Part shown: positions 27,774-39,799 of the stretch, in pieces
How the letters are laid out: each line of letters starts with the position of its first letter
How positions within the stretch are numbered: position 1 is the first letter of the stretch
Assembly: GCF_006974125.1 (NCBI RefSeq)
Contig: NZ_CP037858.1
Location: 3,534,001 to 3,598,000 of the forward strand
Direction of reading: 5' to 3'
Source of the DNA: Stenotrophomonas maltophilia
Lineage (GTDB): Bacteria > Pseudomonadota > Gammaproteobacteria > Xanthomonadales > Xanthomonadaceae
DNA length: 64,000 nucleotides
Made by a program: the position numbers and the translations under genes
The notes under the pieces: model-generated
What the model was told of the DNA's origin: nothing
The model's input: the letters and a program-made list of their open reading frames with translations, nothing else
Databases searched by the model: none

Positions 27774-29728
27774 TCGCGGGCCAGGGCCTCCACCGGGTCG
27801 AGCTGCGCGGCATTGCGCGCGGGCAGGAAGCCGAACGCCACGCCGATCAGCGTCGAGCAAGCGAATGCGGCAACAATCGAGGCGGTGGAGAACAGCACCT
27901 GGAAGTCACTGGCGAAGCGGCCGATCATCGAGCCCAGCAGCAGGGCCAGGCCAATGCCGAGCACGCCGCCGAGCAGGCACACCAGCACCGCTTCGATCAG
28001 GAACTGCTGGCGGATATCACTCTGCCGCGCGCCCACGGCCATGCGCACACCGATCTCGCGCGTACGCTCGGTCACCGACACCAGCATGATGTTCATCACG
28101 CCGATACCGCCGACCAGCAGCGCGATGGCGGCAATGGCGCCGATCAGCAGGGTCATCGTACGCGTGGTCTGCTCGATGGTTTCGCGGATCTCGGCGCTGT
28201 TGCTGAGGAAGAAATCCTCGGTGCCATGGCGCAGGGTCAGCAGGCGGGTGATCGCTTCCTGTGCCGCATCCATCGGCGTGCTGTCGTCCACGCGCACGGT
28301 AATGCTGGAGACGTGGCTCTGGCCGAGCATGCGCGACATCACCGTGGTGTACGGCACCCATACGCTGAGGCTGGTGCTGCCACCAAAGCCGAAGCTCTGG
28401 CGCTTGGCCACGCCAACCACGCGTGCCGGCACGTTGCCGAGCAGGATCACCTTGCCGACCGGATCGACATCGGGGAAGAACTGGATCTGGGTGTTCTCGT
28501 CGATCACCGCCACCTGGCCGAGGCCCTTCACTGCGTCACTGTCGAAGAAGCTGCCACTGAGCAGGGTCACGCCCTTGACCCGGAAGAACTGCTCGCCGAC
28601 ACCGCTGACCTGCGCGGTGGACGACTGGTTGCGGTAGCGCGCGGTGACCGAGGTCGACACGCTGGGGGTGGCGCTGTCCACATAGCTCTGCTTGGCCAGC
28701 GCATCGGCATCGCTGGCCTTGAGTGTCTGCACGCGGGCTGAGCGCATGTCGCCGAAGCCGCGGCCGGGGTAGACGTCGATGGTGTTGGTGCCCAGCGCAC
28801 TGATGTTCTGCAGGATCTGCTGCTGCGAGCCATTGCCCAGCGCCACTACCGACACCACCGAGGCGATGCCGATGATGATGCCGAGCATGGTCAGGAAGGT
28901 ACGCAGCCGATGCGCGTTCATGGCCAGCAGGGCCATGCGGAAGGCCTCGGTGAAACGATCCCGGGCCGCCCGCCAGCTGTTGCCGTGGGCAACGCCGGTG
29001 CTGGCTTCGCGCTGCGCACGGTAGGTCGGCGCCTCCGGGTTGGCGCGGTCGGCGATGATCTCGCCATCGCGGATCTCGATGATGCGCTGCGCGTGCTGGG
29101 CCACGCTCATGTCGTGGGTGACGATGATGATGGTGTGGCCTTCGGCATGCAGTTCGCCGAGGATCGCCATCACTTCCTCGCCGGATTTCGTGTCGAGCGC
29201 ACCGGTGGGCTCATCGGCCAGGATCACCTCGCCGCCGTTCATCAGCGCACGCGCGATCGAGACGCGCTGCTGCTGGCCGCCGGACAACTGGCCCGGCTTG
29301 TGGTGCATGCGATCGCCCAGGCCAAGCCGCTGCAGCAGCTGCTCGGCGCGCGCGTTGCGCACCGGGCCAGGGCTGCCGGCATACACCGCGGGTACTTCCA
29401 CGTTGCCACGCGCGTCCAGGTCGCCCAGCAGGTGGTAGCGCTGGAAGATGAAGCCGAAATGCTCACGGCGCAGTTCAGCCAGTTCGTCCGGCTCCATCCT
29501 GCCGGTTTCGCGGCCGGCCACCTGGTAGCTGCCGCGGGTAGGGCGGTCGAGGCAGCCGAGGATGTTCATCAGCGTCGACTTGCCCGAGCCGGACTGGCCG
29601 ACAATCGCCACCATCTCACCGGCGTGGATGTCGAGGTTGACGTCACGCAGCACGGCGATCACATCGTCGCCGGCCGGGAATTCGCGTCGCAGGTCGCGCA
29701 GGCGCAGCAGCGGCGCCGTCGTGCTCAT
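27770..29728 (-). CDS. macB: MacB ABC transporter (ATPase-permease fusion)
   Basis: A 652-residue protein. The N-terminal ATPase has Walker [10 protein letters not shown] (about residue 43), signature [15 protein letters not shown] and Walker [13 protein letters not shown]. It is followed by a first membrane helix ([20 protein letters not shown], about residue 285), a large periplasmic domain and three C-terminal helices (MacB_PCD/FtsX fold). It acts as a mechanotransmission pump moving substrates from the periplasm through MacC with MacA; macrolides, peptides and stress-related molecules are known classes. Start and stop codons overlap macA and macC by four bases each. Confidence 0.95.
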   Translation of the reverse strand: MSTTAPLLRLRDLRREFPAGDDVIAVLRDVNLDIHAGEMVAIVGQSGSGKSTLMNILGCLDRPTRGSYQVAGRETGRMEPDELAELRREHFGFIFQRYHLLGDLDARGNVEVPAVYAGSPGPVRNARAEQLLQRLGLGDRMHHKPGQLSGGQQQRVSIARALMNGGEVILADEPTGALDTKSGEEVMAILGELHAEGHTIIIVTHDMSVAQHAQRIIEIRDGEIIADRANPEAPTYRAQREASTGVAHGNSWRAARDRFTEAFRMALLAMNAHRLRTFLTMLGIIIGIASVVSVVALGNGSQQQILQNISALGTNTIDVYPGRGFGDMRSARVQTLKASDADALAKQSYVDSATPSVSTSVTARYRNQSSTAQVSGVGEQFFRVKGVTLLSGSFFDSDAVKGLGQVAVIDENTQIQFFPDVDPVGKVILLGNVPARVVGVAKRQSFGFGGSTSLSVWVPYTTVMSRMLGQSHVSSITVRVDDSTPMDAAQEAITRLLTLRHGTEDFFLSNSAEIRETIEQTTRTMTLLIGAIAAIALLVGGIGVMNIMLVSVTERTREIGVRMAVGARQSDIRQQFLIEAVLVCLLGGVLGIGLALLLGSMIGRFASDFQVLFSTASIVAAFACSTLIGVAFGFLPARNAAQLDPVEALARE

Positions 29729-30969
29729 CGGCGCGGACCCATGCCCGGGCCGCCGACCCGCATCTGCATGCCGCCACGGGTCCCGCCACCGGCACCGGCC
29801 GCAGCCGCATTGGCCTCGCCGACCACCACGCGCTCGCCTTCCTTCAGCCCGGACAGGATCTCGGCCGAGGCGCCGTTGTTGATGCCGACGGTGACCTTGC
29901 GCGGCTGCGGCTGGCCCTTGTCGTCCAGCACCCGCACCATGCGCTCATCGCCACGACGCTTCGGCCCCAGCGCCACCGCTGGCACCATCAGCACGCCCTT
30001 GGCCTGCTTGAGCAGTACCGAGACCTGCGCGGTCATGTCGATGCGCAGCGTGCCGTCCGGGTTTTCCACGTCGAACAGCGCGTTGTAGTAGACCGCGCTG
30101 CTGGAACTGGAGCTGGACGAACTGCTGGAGCTGGACGAATTCTCGTTGGCGATCGAGGCCGGCGCCGGATTGATCTGGCGCAGAGTGGCGTGGTACTTGC
30201 GGTCCGGGTCGCCCAGCGTGGTGAAGTACACCGGCATGCCGGCCTTGATCTTGACCACGTCGGCCTCGGAGATCTCGGCGTTGACCGTGACCACGTCCAG
30301 CCGCGCCAGCATCACGATGGTGGGCGCGGTCTGGTTGGCGTTCACGGTGCGGCCTTCCTCGGCCACCACCGCGACCACCGTGCCATCCATCGGCGCGGTG
30401 ATGCGGGTGTAGGCCAGGTTGGCGCGGGCGGTGCCCAGCTCGGTTTCGCGGCCCTTGATCTGCGCCTCGTAGGACTGCAGCTGGGCGCGGGCGGTCTTCA
30501 GCTGCGCCTCAGCGGCATCGAATTCCTGGCGCGAGGTGGCCTCGGCGGCCAGCATCTGCTGCTGGCGCGCGAACTCCAGTTCGGCCTGGCGCAGGGTGGC
30601 CTGCTGCACGGCGCGCTGGGCGGTGACCTGGTCCAGCGAGGCCTGCGCGTTGAGCACCTGGTTCTGCTGGGTGGTGGCGTCGATCTCGGCGATCAGGTCG
30701 CCTTCCTTCACCGTGTCGCCCAGCTGCACCTTCAGCGACTTGATCTGGCCGGAGGCCTGCGCACCGACGCTGACCAGCTTGTAGGCGTCGATCACGCCGG
30801 TGGCGTCCACGGTCTGCTCGATGTCGCCGCGGCTGACCGGCGTGGTCGCTACGGCCGGGGCGGCGGGCCTGCGCAGCAGCCACCAGGCGGCCACGGCAAC
30901 AATCAGGGCAAGCAGGGCGATCAGTATCAGGCGACCCCGGCGGGTCGCGGGCAACAGGCGGAACGTCAC
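29725..30969 (-). CDS. macA: MacA periplasmic adaptor with internal poly-Ser tract
   Basis: A 414-residue membrane-fusion protein with one N-terminal helix ([19 protein letters not shown]). It then has lipoyl halves ([40 protein letters not shown]), a coiled-coil hairpin and beta-barrel domains. Residues about 278-291 are 14 consecutive Ser (bases 30097-30138), flanked by NEN and [10 protein letters not shown], in a loop where E. coli MacA has no such run. Six different Ser codons are mixed, so simple codon slippage is not the source. The predicted start is GTG 30969; no better ATG is present. It is first in macABC and divergent from the two-component genes. Confidence 0.93.
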   Translation of the reverse strand: MTFRLLPATRRGRLILIALLALIVAVAAWWLLRRPAAPAVATTPVSRGDIEQTVDATGVIDAYKLVSVGAQASGQIKSLKVQLGDTVKEGDLIAEIDATTQQNQVLNAQASLDQVTAQRAVQQATLRQAELEFARQQQMLAAEATSRQEFDAAEAQLKTARAQLQSYEAQIKGRETELGTARANLAYTRITAPMDGTVVAVVAEEGRTVNANQTAPTIVMLARLDVVTVNAEISEADVVKIKAGMPVYFTTLGDPDRKYHATLRQINPAPASIANENSSSSSSSSSSSSSSAVYYNALFDVENPDGTLRIDMTAQVSVLLKQAKGVLMVPAVALGPKRRGDERMVRVLDDKGQPQPRKVTVGINNGASAEILSGLKEGERVVVGEANAAAAGAGGGTRGGMQMRVGGPGMGPRR

Positions 30970-31173
30970 GTCGTGGCTTCACTCTCGGGGCCGCACGGGC
31001 GGCGTTGGCGGGCATTGTGAAGACCGGGCGATGGGCCGCTCAATCCTCGGGGTATGTCTCTATGTAACACTGTCGGTGAATACGCGTAACCACGGGTATC
31101 CCGCCCGCGGCTGGATACACTGGTACGCATTGCCCCGGATGCGGTTCAGCTGCCGACACGGGATGATCGCGAC

Positions 31174-31902
31174 ATGGAGACTGAAAACACGATGCATCGA
31201 CTGCTGATCGTCGACGACGACAACGACATCCGCACCCTGCTGGCCGAACAGCTCGGCCGTGCCGGCTACCAGGTGAGCACGGCCGCCGATGGCACCGCCA
31301 TGCGCCAGCTGCTGGACCGCGAGCACGTGGACCTGATCGTGCTCGACCTCAACCTGCCGCGCGAAGATGGCCTGACCCTGTGCCGCGACCTGCGCGCGCG
31401 CTCGAACACGCCAGTGATCATGCTGACCGCGCGCGCCGAGCCGATCGATCGCGTGCTGGGCCTGGAAATGGGTGCCGACGACTATCTGGCCAAGCCGTTC
31501 GAACCGCGCGAGCTGCTGGCGCGCATCCGCAACGTACTGCGCCGGACCGAGGCGCTGCCGGCCAACCTGGAGCCGCTGGCGGTGCGCCGCGCGCGGTTCT
31601 CGCGCTGGGTGTTCGACCTGGAGCATCGCCACCTGGTGGACCCGGACGATCGCGTGGTGGTGCTGTCCGGCGCCGAGTTCCGCCTGCTGCGGGTGTTCAT
31701 CGCCCATGCCAACAAGGTGCTGTCGCGCGAGCAGCTGGTGGCGCTCAGCAGTGGCCGCAACTACGAGGCGCAGGACCGCGCGATCGACCTGCAGGTCAGC
31801 CGCCTGCGCAACAAGCTGGGCGATGATGGTGGTCCGGATGGCCTGATCAAGACCGTGCGCAACGAAGGCTACGTGCTGGCCTCCTCGGTGAACCTGGAAT
31901 AA
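31174..31902 (+). CDS. OmpR-family response regulator
   Basis: A 242-residue regulator with a receiver domain (LLIVDDDNDI acidic pair, phospho-acceptor Asp in LIVLDLNLPRED, Thr in MLTARAE, Lys in YLAKPFEP). Its C-terminal winged helix carries VVLSGAEFRLLRVFIAHANK and AIDLQVSRLRNKLGDDGGPD. It is divergent from macA and followed 6 bases later by a sensor kinase gene. In S. maltophilia a two-component pair next to macABC has been described (macRS, from memory); control of the pump is plausible but not shown by the sequence. ATG 31174 is used; ATG 31192 is an alternative. Confidence 0.92.
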   Translation: METENTMHRLLIVDDDNDIRTLLAEQLGRAGYQVSTAADGTAMRQLLDREHVDLIVLDLNLPREDGLTLCRDLRARSNTPVIMLTARAEPIDRVLGLEMGADDYLAKPFEPRELLARIRNVLRRTEALPANLEPLAVRRARFSRWVFDLEHRHLVDPDDRVVVLSGAEFRLLRVFIAHANKVLSREQLVALSSGRNYEAQDRAIDLQVSRLRNKLGDDGGPDGLIKTVRNEGYVLASSVNLE

Positions 31903-31908
31903 GCCGTC

Positions 31909-33318
31909 ATGAAGCGCCTGCGCCATTTCCTGTCCTCGATGGTCGGGCGGTTGTTCGTCATCCTGCTGCTGGGCATGAGCGTGGCTGCGATCGGCGCAAC
32001 CATGCTGGCCACCTCCAAACGCCAGCAGGAGTTCGAGCGGCAGAACCTGAACCGCATTGCCGACCGCCTGCAGGGTTACGTCAACCTGCTCGATGGCAAT
32101 CCCGAACTGCGCGAGCGCCTGCTCGAGGTCGGCGGGCCCAGCGTGCGTGCGCTGCAGCCCGGCGCGCGCCTGGGGCGGGCGGATACCGCACTGATGGAAG
32201 TCCTGGATGACCGGCCCGGCCCGGTGTCGCGCGCGCATGTGCACTTCACCTCGTTCCGTTCCTGCATTCCCAAGCTGCAGGACCTGCTGCCGCCACCGCC
32301 GCCGGGGCACCGGCGGCATCCGCGCGAGCGCGATCCGGCCTTCATTCCGCCCAAGTGCCGCGCGGTCGATGTGACGCTCAACGACGGTACGCTGCTGAAG
32401 CTGGCGCTGGATTCGCCGGCGGTGGCCCACAACGGCATTCTGGCCGTGGACCCGTGGTTCCTGACCCTGCTGGTGCTGGCCATCGCGGTGCTGGCCTACA
32501 TCGTCGCGCGCATGGCCAGCGCGCCGCTGCAGGAGCTGGCGGCCGCCGCCGAGGATCTCGGCGACGATCTGCAGCGCGATCCACTGCCATTGCGCGGGCC
32601 GCGCGAGGTGCAGCGCGCCGCCGAGGCCTTCAATGCCATGCAGCACCGCCTGCAGCGGCACCTGGCCGAACGCACGCAGATGCTGGCGGCGATCACCCAT
32701 GACCTGCAGACCCCGTTGACCCGCCTGCGCCTGCGCCTGGAGAGCGTCAGCGACGAGGTGCTGCGCGAACGCCTGATCGGCGATCTGGCGGCGATGCAGG
32801 CACTGGTGCGCGAAGGCCTGGAGCTGGCCCGCAGCGCCGAGAGCGCCGAGCAGCGCGCCGCGCTGGATCTGGATTCACTGCTGGAAAGCATCGTGGAAGA
32901 CGCCGCCGAGGGCGGTGCCGATGTGGTCTTTGAAGGCGGCACCGGTGCGGTGCTGATGCTGCGCCCGCTGGCCATGCATCGGCTGTTCTCCAACCTGGTG
33001 GACAACGCCGTGATGTATGCCCACCGCGTGCGCGTGCGGGTGGAGCGCAGCGGCGGCGCGATCACGGCGATGGTGTCCGACGATGGCCCGGGCCTGGCGG
33101 AAGATCAGCTGGAGGCCGTGTTCGACCCGTTCGTGCGGGTGGAAACCTCGCGTTCGCGGGAAACCGGTGGCGCCGGGCTGGGCCTGACCATCGCGCGCGC
33201 GCTGGCCGAGAAGGATGGGGCGCGGCTGTGGCTGCGCAACCGCGCCGAAGGCGGACTGGAGGCGGTCGTGCAGTGGCCGGCCAGTGCACAGGTGACGCCG
33301 CCGGGGCGCGCGGGCTGA
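31909..33318 (+). CDS. Sensor histidine kinase paired with the upstream regulator
   Basis: A 469-residue membrane kinase with two transmembrane segments (residues about 12-32 and 183-203). The periplasmic domain of about 150 residues contains two cysteines (SCIPKLQ and PKCRAVD) bracketing a PPPPPGHRRHPRERD stretch. Then come HAMP, the dimerisation box with the phospho-His (AAITHDLQTPLTRLRLRLE), the N box (LFSNLVDNAVMYAHRV), and G boxes (DDGPGLAE, GGAGLGLTIARAL). The Cys pair and basic His-containing loop may form the sensing element. It ends 27 bases before the next open frame. Confidence 0.92.
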   Translation: MKRLRHFLSSMVGRLFVILLLGMSVAAIGATMLATSKRQQEFERQNLNRIADRLQGYVNLLDGNPELRERLLEVGGPSVRALQPGARLGRADTALMEVLDDRPGPVSRAHVHFTSFRSCIPKLQDLLPPPPPGHRRHPRERDPAFIPPKCRAVDVTLNDGTLLKLALDSPAVAHNGILAVDPWFLTLLVLAIAVLAYIVARMASAPLQELAAAAEDLGDDLQRDPLPLRGPREVQRAAEAFNAMQHRLQRHLAERTQMLAAITHDLQTPLTRLRLRLESVSDEVLRERLIGDLAAMQALVREGLELARSAESAEQRAALDLDSLLESIVEDAAEGGADVVFEGGTGAVLMLRPLAMHRLFSNLVDNAVMYAHRVRVRVERSGGAITAMVSDDGPGLAEDQLEAVFDPFVRVETSRSRETGGAGLGLTIARALAEKDGARLWLRNRAEGGLEAVVQWPASAQVTPPGRAG

Positions 33319-33394
33319 GTCTTCGCGGCTGGCGATGGTGACGCCGTGGGCCGGGTTTGGCCTATCATCTGCGCATCTTCCCAGTTTCCCCCCG

Positions 33395-33496
33395 ATGAGC
33401 CAGCCCGTTCCCGCCGGCATGCCGTTCCGCGCTGCCCGGCAGTTCCCGCATGCTGCCAGGCCCGGCAGCCCTGCCTGGCCGCCGCCGCTGCACTGA
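33395..33496 (+). CDS. Possible short upstream ORF coupled to the diguanylate cyclase gene
   Basis: ATG 33395 opens a 33-codon frame (MSQPVPAGMPFRAARQFPHA...) ending TGA at 33494-33496, which overlaps the cyclase ATG at 33496 as TGATG. No strong ribosome binding site is seen, and the peptide resembles no known family. It may be a translational-coupling leader or chance; the overlap is the only positive sign. Confidence 0.3.
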   Translation: MSQPVPAGMPFRAARQFPHAARPGSPAWPPPLH

Positions 33497-36400
33497 TGGC
33501 CGGACAGGGGGACATCGGGCGCTGGGCGGAGCGCTGCGGATCAGATATCGGTCGATGGCTGCGACAGGGCCTGCTGTGGCTGCTGCTGGCCCTTGCAGTG
33601 CCGGCGGCAGCGCAGGAGGGGGCACCGCCACTGCGCGACTACGCCATCGATGTGTGGACCTCGCGCAACGGCCTGCCACACAACTCGCTGCGCGACATCG
33701 CGCAGACCCCCGAAGGCCACCTGTGGTTCGCCACCTGGGAAGGCCTGGTGCGATACAACGGCCTCGATTTCACCGTGTTCGACCGCAGCACCCGCCCGGG
33801 GCTGCGCGACAACGGCATCGGCGCGCTGTTCGTCGACCGCCAGGGCGGATTGTGGATCAGTGATTCGCGCGGCAACGTCAGCCACCGCGGCAACGACGGC
33901 CAGTGGCGTGTCTGGGAGCACCAGGCCGATACCCCGCAGGTACTGATCCAGTCCATGCAGATGGACAGCCAGGGCCGCCTGTGGCTGCTGTATGAAGGCA
34001 AGGGCATCGGCTATCTGACGCCGGACACCGGCATCGTCTACCAGGCCCCGGCCGCCGACCTGCCGATGGCGATGAGCTTCACCAAGCTGGTGGTCGATGC
34101 GCAGGACCGGGTGTGGGTCGGCACGCTTGACGGGCTGGTGCTGCGCGACAACGACGGCGTGCTCAAGCGCGCGCCCGCCGCGTGGGGCCTGGGGGCCGGC
34201 ACCGGCCTGTCATGGCCGTACCGGGCTCCGGATGGCGCGCTGTGGATCGTCGCTGGCGAGCGCCTGTACCGCGTGGAGGATGATCAGCTGGTGCTTGTGC
34301 ACCGGTTGCCGGGACAGCTGCACATGACCTCGATGCTGCAGGACCGGCACGGCGACCTGTGGCTGGGAACCGAGAACCAGGGCCTTCTGCGGATCTCGGC
34401 GCATGGTCTGGAACGACTGCCGGCCGGCCTGAACCTGCCAGGCGGGCGCGTGGTCAGTCTGCGCGAGGATGCCGAAGGCAGCATCTGGGTGGGGGCCAAC
34501 GGTGGCCTGTACCGCCTGCGCGAAACATTGTTCAGCAGCTACACCGAGCGCGATGGCCTCAGTGGCGACTATGTGCGCACGGTGCTGGAGGACCGCGACC
34601 GCCAGCTGTGGGTCGGCAGTGCCAGTGGCCTCGATCTGCAGACGCCTGATGGCCGCTTCCGCGCGGTTCCCCTGCACAACCGCGGTGGCAAGGCGCCATC
34701 GGTATTGAGCCTGGCGCAGGGGCCGGACGGCGACCTGTGGGTCGGTACGTTCGGCGATGGCGTTTACCGTCTTGGCCGCGACGGCCGGCTGCAGCACAAC
34801 TATGCCGTCGCCGATGGCATGCCGGGCGGCAACATCCGCGCGATCAGCGTGGACCCGCAGGGCGTGGTCTGGGCCGGTACGCAGAAGGGCGTCGTCCGCA
34901 TCGATGGCGACCGCGTGCAGGTATCAAACATGGTGGGCATGCCCAGTGGCCTGATCACCGCGCTCGAGCACGATCATCAGGGCAACCTGTGGATCGGCAC
35001 CATCGAGGGAATCCGCGTACTGCGCGGCGACCACGTGCAGTCGATCGACCTGGCACCGATGGGCGGGGGGCGCAGCGTGTTCGGCTTCCATCAGCTGGGC
35101 GATGCGATGTGGGTCAGCAGCGACCGCGGCCTGTACCGCTGGCGCGACGGAAAGCTGGCACGCGTCGGCCTGGAGCAGGGCATGCCGGTGGATGCGGTGT
35201 TCCAGCTGGTGCCGGACCGCCTGGGCAATGTGTGGATCAGCAGCAACCGCGGCGTGCTGCGCACCGACATGGCCACCCTCAACGCCGTGGCCGATGGCCG
35301 CGCACCGCGCGTAGTGGTGGAGCGCTACAACGAGATCGACGGCATGGCCAACGCACAGGCCAACGGCAGCTCCGGACCATCGGCGATCCTGCGCCAGGAC
35401 GGCACGTTCTGGGTGGTCACCGCCGGTGGCCTGAGCACCGTCGACCCGCAGCGCCTGCAGCGCTTCCGTGAGCGCCCATCACCGCCGGCAGCGATCGAGA
35501 GCGTGCAGGTGGATGGCGCACCCGTGCATTGGGAAGGCCCTGATCGCAACTACATCCCCGGCGGCCGACGTCTGGCGGTGAGCTATGTGGGCCTGAGCTA
35601 CCTGATGTCCGACCGGATCCGCTACCGCACGCGGCTTGATGGCCTGGATGCGGGCTGGGTCGAGCGTGGCCCGCAGCGCAGTGTCGAGTTCGTCGGCCTG
35701 CCGCCGGGTGACTACACCCTGCACGTGTCGGCGGCGCATCCAGGCGGGGCCTGGGGCCAGCAGGAAGCCGTATGGAGCTTCACGGTGGAGCCGTTCTGGT
35801 GGCAGCGCCGCAGCGTGCAGCTGCTGGGCGGGCTGTTGCTGCTGGCCGGGCTGGTTGTGCTGTACCGCCTGCTGCTGCAGCAGCTGAAGGCCAGCAATCT
35901 GCGCCTGGCACGGCGGGTGGATGAAGCCACCTTTGACCTGCAGGCCAAGACCGTGCACCTGCAGGCGCTGAACCAGGAAAAGACCGAACTGGCCGAGCGC
36001 CTGGCACGCCAGGCCGAGGCATTCGAACGGCAGGCCCGCGAGGATGCGCTGACCGGCCTGGCCAACCGCCGTGCCTTCGATGAAACCCTGGCCCGCGACT
36101 TCGCGCGTTCGCAGCGCAGTGGCCACCCGCTGTGCCTGGTGGTGCTGGATATCGACCACTTCAAGGACGTCAACGACCGCCACAGCCACAGCATCGGCGA
36201 CGCCGTGCTGGTGCAGGTGGCGCGGTTGATCGCCGCCGCCAGCCGCGACTCGGACCTGCCCGCGCGCACCGGAGGCGAGGAGTTCGCGCTGCTGCTCAAC
36301 GACACCCGCCTGGAAGAAGCCGCGCAGCTGTGCGCGCGCCTGCGCGGCCTGTTCCATGACAACCCCGACTGGGCCGGCGTGGCGGGCCTGCGCGTGACCT

Positions 36401-36522
36401 TCAGCGCAGGCCTGGTGGAACTGGATGCCGATGACCGCACCCCGGCGCTGCTGTATCAGCGCGCCGACCGTGCGCTGTACCGCGCCAAGAGCGACGGCCG
36501 CGACCGCACGAGCATCGGTTGA
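33496..36522 (+). CDS. Two-component-propeller (Reg_prop/Y_Y_Y) membrane diguanylate cyclase
   Basis: A 1,008-residue sensor. In order: a signal or first helix (LLWLLLALAVPAAAQEG); about 14 seven-bladed-propeller-type repeats of the form DxxGNLWIGTxxGVxR; a Y_Y_Y domain (RYRTRLDGLDAGWVERG); a second membrane helix (LLGGLLLLAGLVVLYRLLLQ); a coiled coil; and a GGDEF domain. The active site is GGEEF, and the product-inhibition site RxxD (RDSD) lies five residues before it, so it should make cyclic di-GMP with feedback control. The periplasmic propellers probably sense a ligand. ATG 33496 precedes the signal; the frame is open further upstream. Confidence 0.92.
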   Translation: MAGQGDIGRWAERCGSDIGRWLRQGLLWLLLALAVPAAAQEGAPPLRDYAIDVWTSRNGLPHNSLRDIAQTPEGHLWFATWEGLVRYNGLDFTVFDRSTRPGLRDNGIGALFVDRQGGLWISDSRGNVSHRGNDGQWRVWEHQADTPQVLIQSMQMDSQGRLWLLYEGKGIGYLTPDTGIVYQAPAADLPMAMSFTKLVVDAQDRVWVGTLDGLVLRDNDGVLKRAPAAWGLGAGTGLSWPYRAPDGALWIVAGERLYRVEDDQLVLVHRLPGQLHMTSMLQDRHGDLWLGTENQGLLRISAHGLERLPAGLNLPGGRVVSLREDAEGSIWVGANGGLYRLRETLFSSYTERDGLSGDYVRTVLEDRDRQLWVGSASGLDLQTPDGRFRAVPLHNRGGKAPSVLSLAQGPDGDLWVGTFGDGVYRLGRDGRLQHNYAVADGMPGGNIRAISVDPQGVVWAGTQKGVVRIDGDRVQVSNMVGMPSGLITALEHDHQGNLWIGTIEGIRVLRGDHVQSIDLAPMGGGRSVFGFHQLGDAMWVSSDRGLYRWRDGKLARVGLEQGMPVDAVFQLVPDRLGNVWISSNRGVLRTDMATLNAVADGRAPRVVVERYNEIDGMANAQANGSSGPSAILRQDGTFWVVTAGGLSTVDPQRLQRFRERPSPPAAIESVQVDGAPVHWEGPDRNYIPGGRRLAVSYVGLSYLMSDRIRYRTRLDGLDAGWVERGPQRSVEFVGLPPGDYTLHVSAAHPGGAWGQQEAVWSFTVEPFWWQRRSVQLLGGLLLLAGLVVLYRLLLQQLKASNLRLARRVDEATFDLQAKTVHLQALNQEKTELAERLARQAEAFERQAREDALTGLANRRAFDETLARDFARSQRSGHPLCLVVLDIDHFKDVNDRHSHSIGDAVLVQVARLIAAASRDSDLPARTGGEEFALLLNDTRLEEAAQLCARLRGLFHDNPDWAGVAGLRVTFSAGLVELDADDRTPALLYQRADRALYRAKSDGRDRTSIG

Positions 36523-36525
36523 TCA

Positions 36526-36549
36526 CATCCACGCGTGGCGTGGATCTAC
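36526..36549 (-). repeat. Single SMAG palindrome after the cyclase gene
   Basis: On the minus strand GTAGATCCACGCCACGCGTG followed by GATG: GTAG head with stem ATCCACGC/GCGTGGAT. A related headless palindrome (GTGCCGACC-AATG-GTCGGCAC) lies at 36573-36592. Confidence 0.7.
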
Positions 36550-36705
36550 TGGAGTGCCGTACCAACTGGCGGTGCCGACCAATGGTCGGCACCCACCAAA
36601 GAAGTGACCCACCACAGAGGTCGTCGGCAGCCCCCCAACGAGCGCAGCGACCCGCTGTTGCTCCTGCTTTTCTGATCTTTCCGTGGCGCCCAGCAACGTG
36701 TCCGT

Positions 36706-36809
36706 GGCCGGACGGGTGGGCTGCGCAGGGGCGTGAGCCGCATGGATGCGGCGACCGAGCTTACATGGACGTACTTGCAGCGTCCCCTGCGCAGTCCACC
36801 CGTCCGGCC
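36706..36809 (+). repeat. Nested-palindrome element, copy 2
   Basis: Outer arms 36706-36731 and 36784-36809 pair over 26 positions with one G-T pair. Inside are hairpin A (GCCGC-ATGGAT-GCGGC, 36737-36752) and hairpin B with stem TAC/GTA around ATGGAC, where copies 1 and 4 have CCC/GGG. It sits between the convergent cyclase and rnt genes. No gene was found in 36523-36857. Confidence 0.72.
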
Positions 36810-36857
36810 CAACCGATGATTCGCTTCACGCCACGAGGGGCTCCGCCGTTGGCTGCG

Positions 36858-37517
<660 letters not shown>

Positions 37518-37579
37518 CTAGCAGAGCGATCCTGAGCGCCCGGCCACGCAGCCCATGCCAGCCACCGTGGTGGCACCCG

Positions 37580-38923
<1,344 letters not shown>

Positions 38924-38931
<8 letters not shown>

Positions 38932-39799
38932 GCAGGGCCTCCGCGTGCGCGGCCTGCAGGCGGCGGATGGTCTGCAGTTCGCCGCGCAGTTCGGCGTAGG
39001 GTGGGAAATTGAAATCGCGCTCGAGCAGGGTGGGGCGAGCGCCGATGCGCGCATAGGTGCGTGCCAGCAGCTCCCAGACCGGGTCGATCACCGCACTGCC
39101 ATGGGTATCGATTTTCAGGTCCGGCGCTTCATCCAGGTGCCCGGCCACGTGCAGGCAGACGATGCGGTCTGCGGGCAGGCCGGCGATGAACGCGTCGGCG
39201 TCGTAACCGTGGTTGCAGGCATTGACGTAGACGTTGTTGACGTCCAGCAGCAGATCGCAGTCGGCCTCGGCGAGCACGGCATTGGTGAAGGCCAGTTCGT
39301 CCATCGCCGGCTCCGGCGCCAGGTAATAGGACACGTTCTCCACCGCGACGCGGCGGCCCAGCAGATCCTGCACCTGACGGATGCGTGCGGCGGTGTGGCG
39401 CACTGCTTCATCGGTGAACGGAATCGGCAGCAGGTCGTACAGGTGGCCGTCGTCGCTGCAGTAGCTCAGGTGTTCGCTGTACAGCGGCACGCGGTGCATC
39501 TCCAGGAACTGGCCGACCTGCTCCAGCAGCCGGGTATCCAGCGGCGCACTACCGCCCAGCGACAGGGACAGGCCGTGGCAGCTGAGCGGATGGCGCTGTG
39601 CCAGCTCGGCCAGCGCATCCCCGGCGGGGCCGCCGACATTGATCCAGTTTTCCGGCGCGCATTCGAGGAAATCGAAGTCGTCCGCCGGTGCATCACGCAG
39701 GTCCTGCAGCAGCGCCCGGCGCAGCCCCAACCCGGCGGCCGCCGCACGAAGCGGCGACCGCGGGTTGACGGCGCTGGCGCGGACCTCAGTGCTTGCCAC
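38924..39799 (-). CDS. hvfB: DUF692/MNIO multinuclear iron oxidase (HvfB-like)
   Basis: A 291-residue TIM-barrel enzyme of the DUF692 (MbnB-like) family, which uses two or three iron atoms to convert cysteines of a peptide into oxazolone/thioamide or thiooxazole groups. The N-terminus [14 protein letters not shown] and [16 protein letters not shown] are typical. Ligand-bearing segments include [61 protein letters not shown] and [11 protein letters not shown] 39799 was chosen: it has GAAGG 8 bases upstream and overlaps the hvfA end by 14 bases. The upstream frame to ATG 39949 would overlap hvfA by 164 bases and is basic, low-complexity shadow. Confidence 0.9.

Noticed and set aside
30097..30138. 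Poly-Ser run in macA as a sequencing or frameshift artefact
   Set aside because: The frame is intact on both sides, codons are mixed, and the flanking MacA sequence aligns normally.
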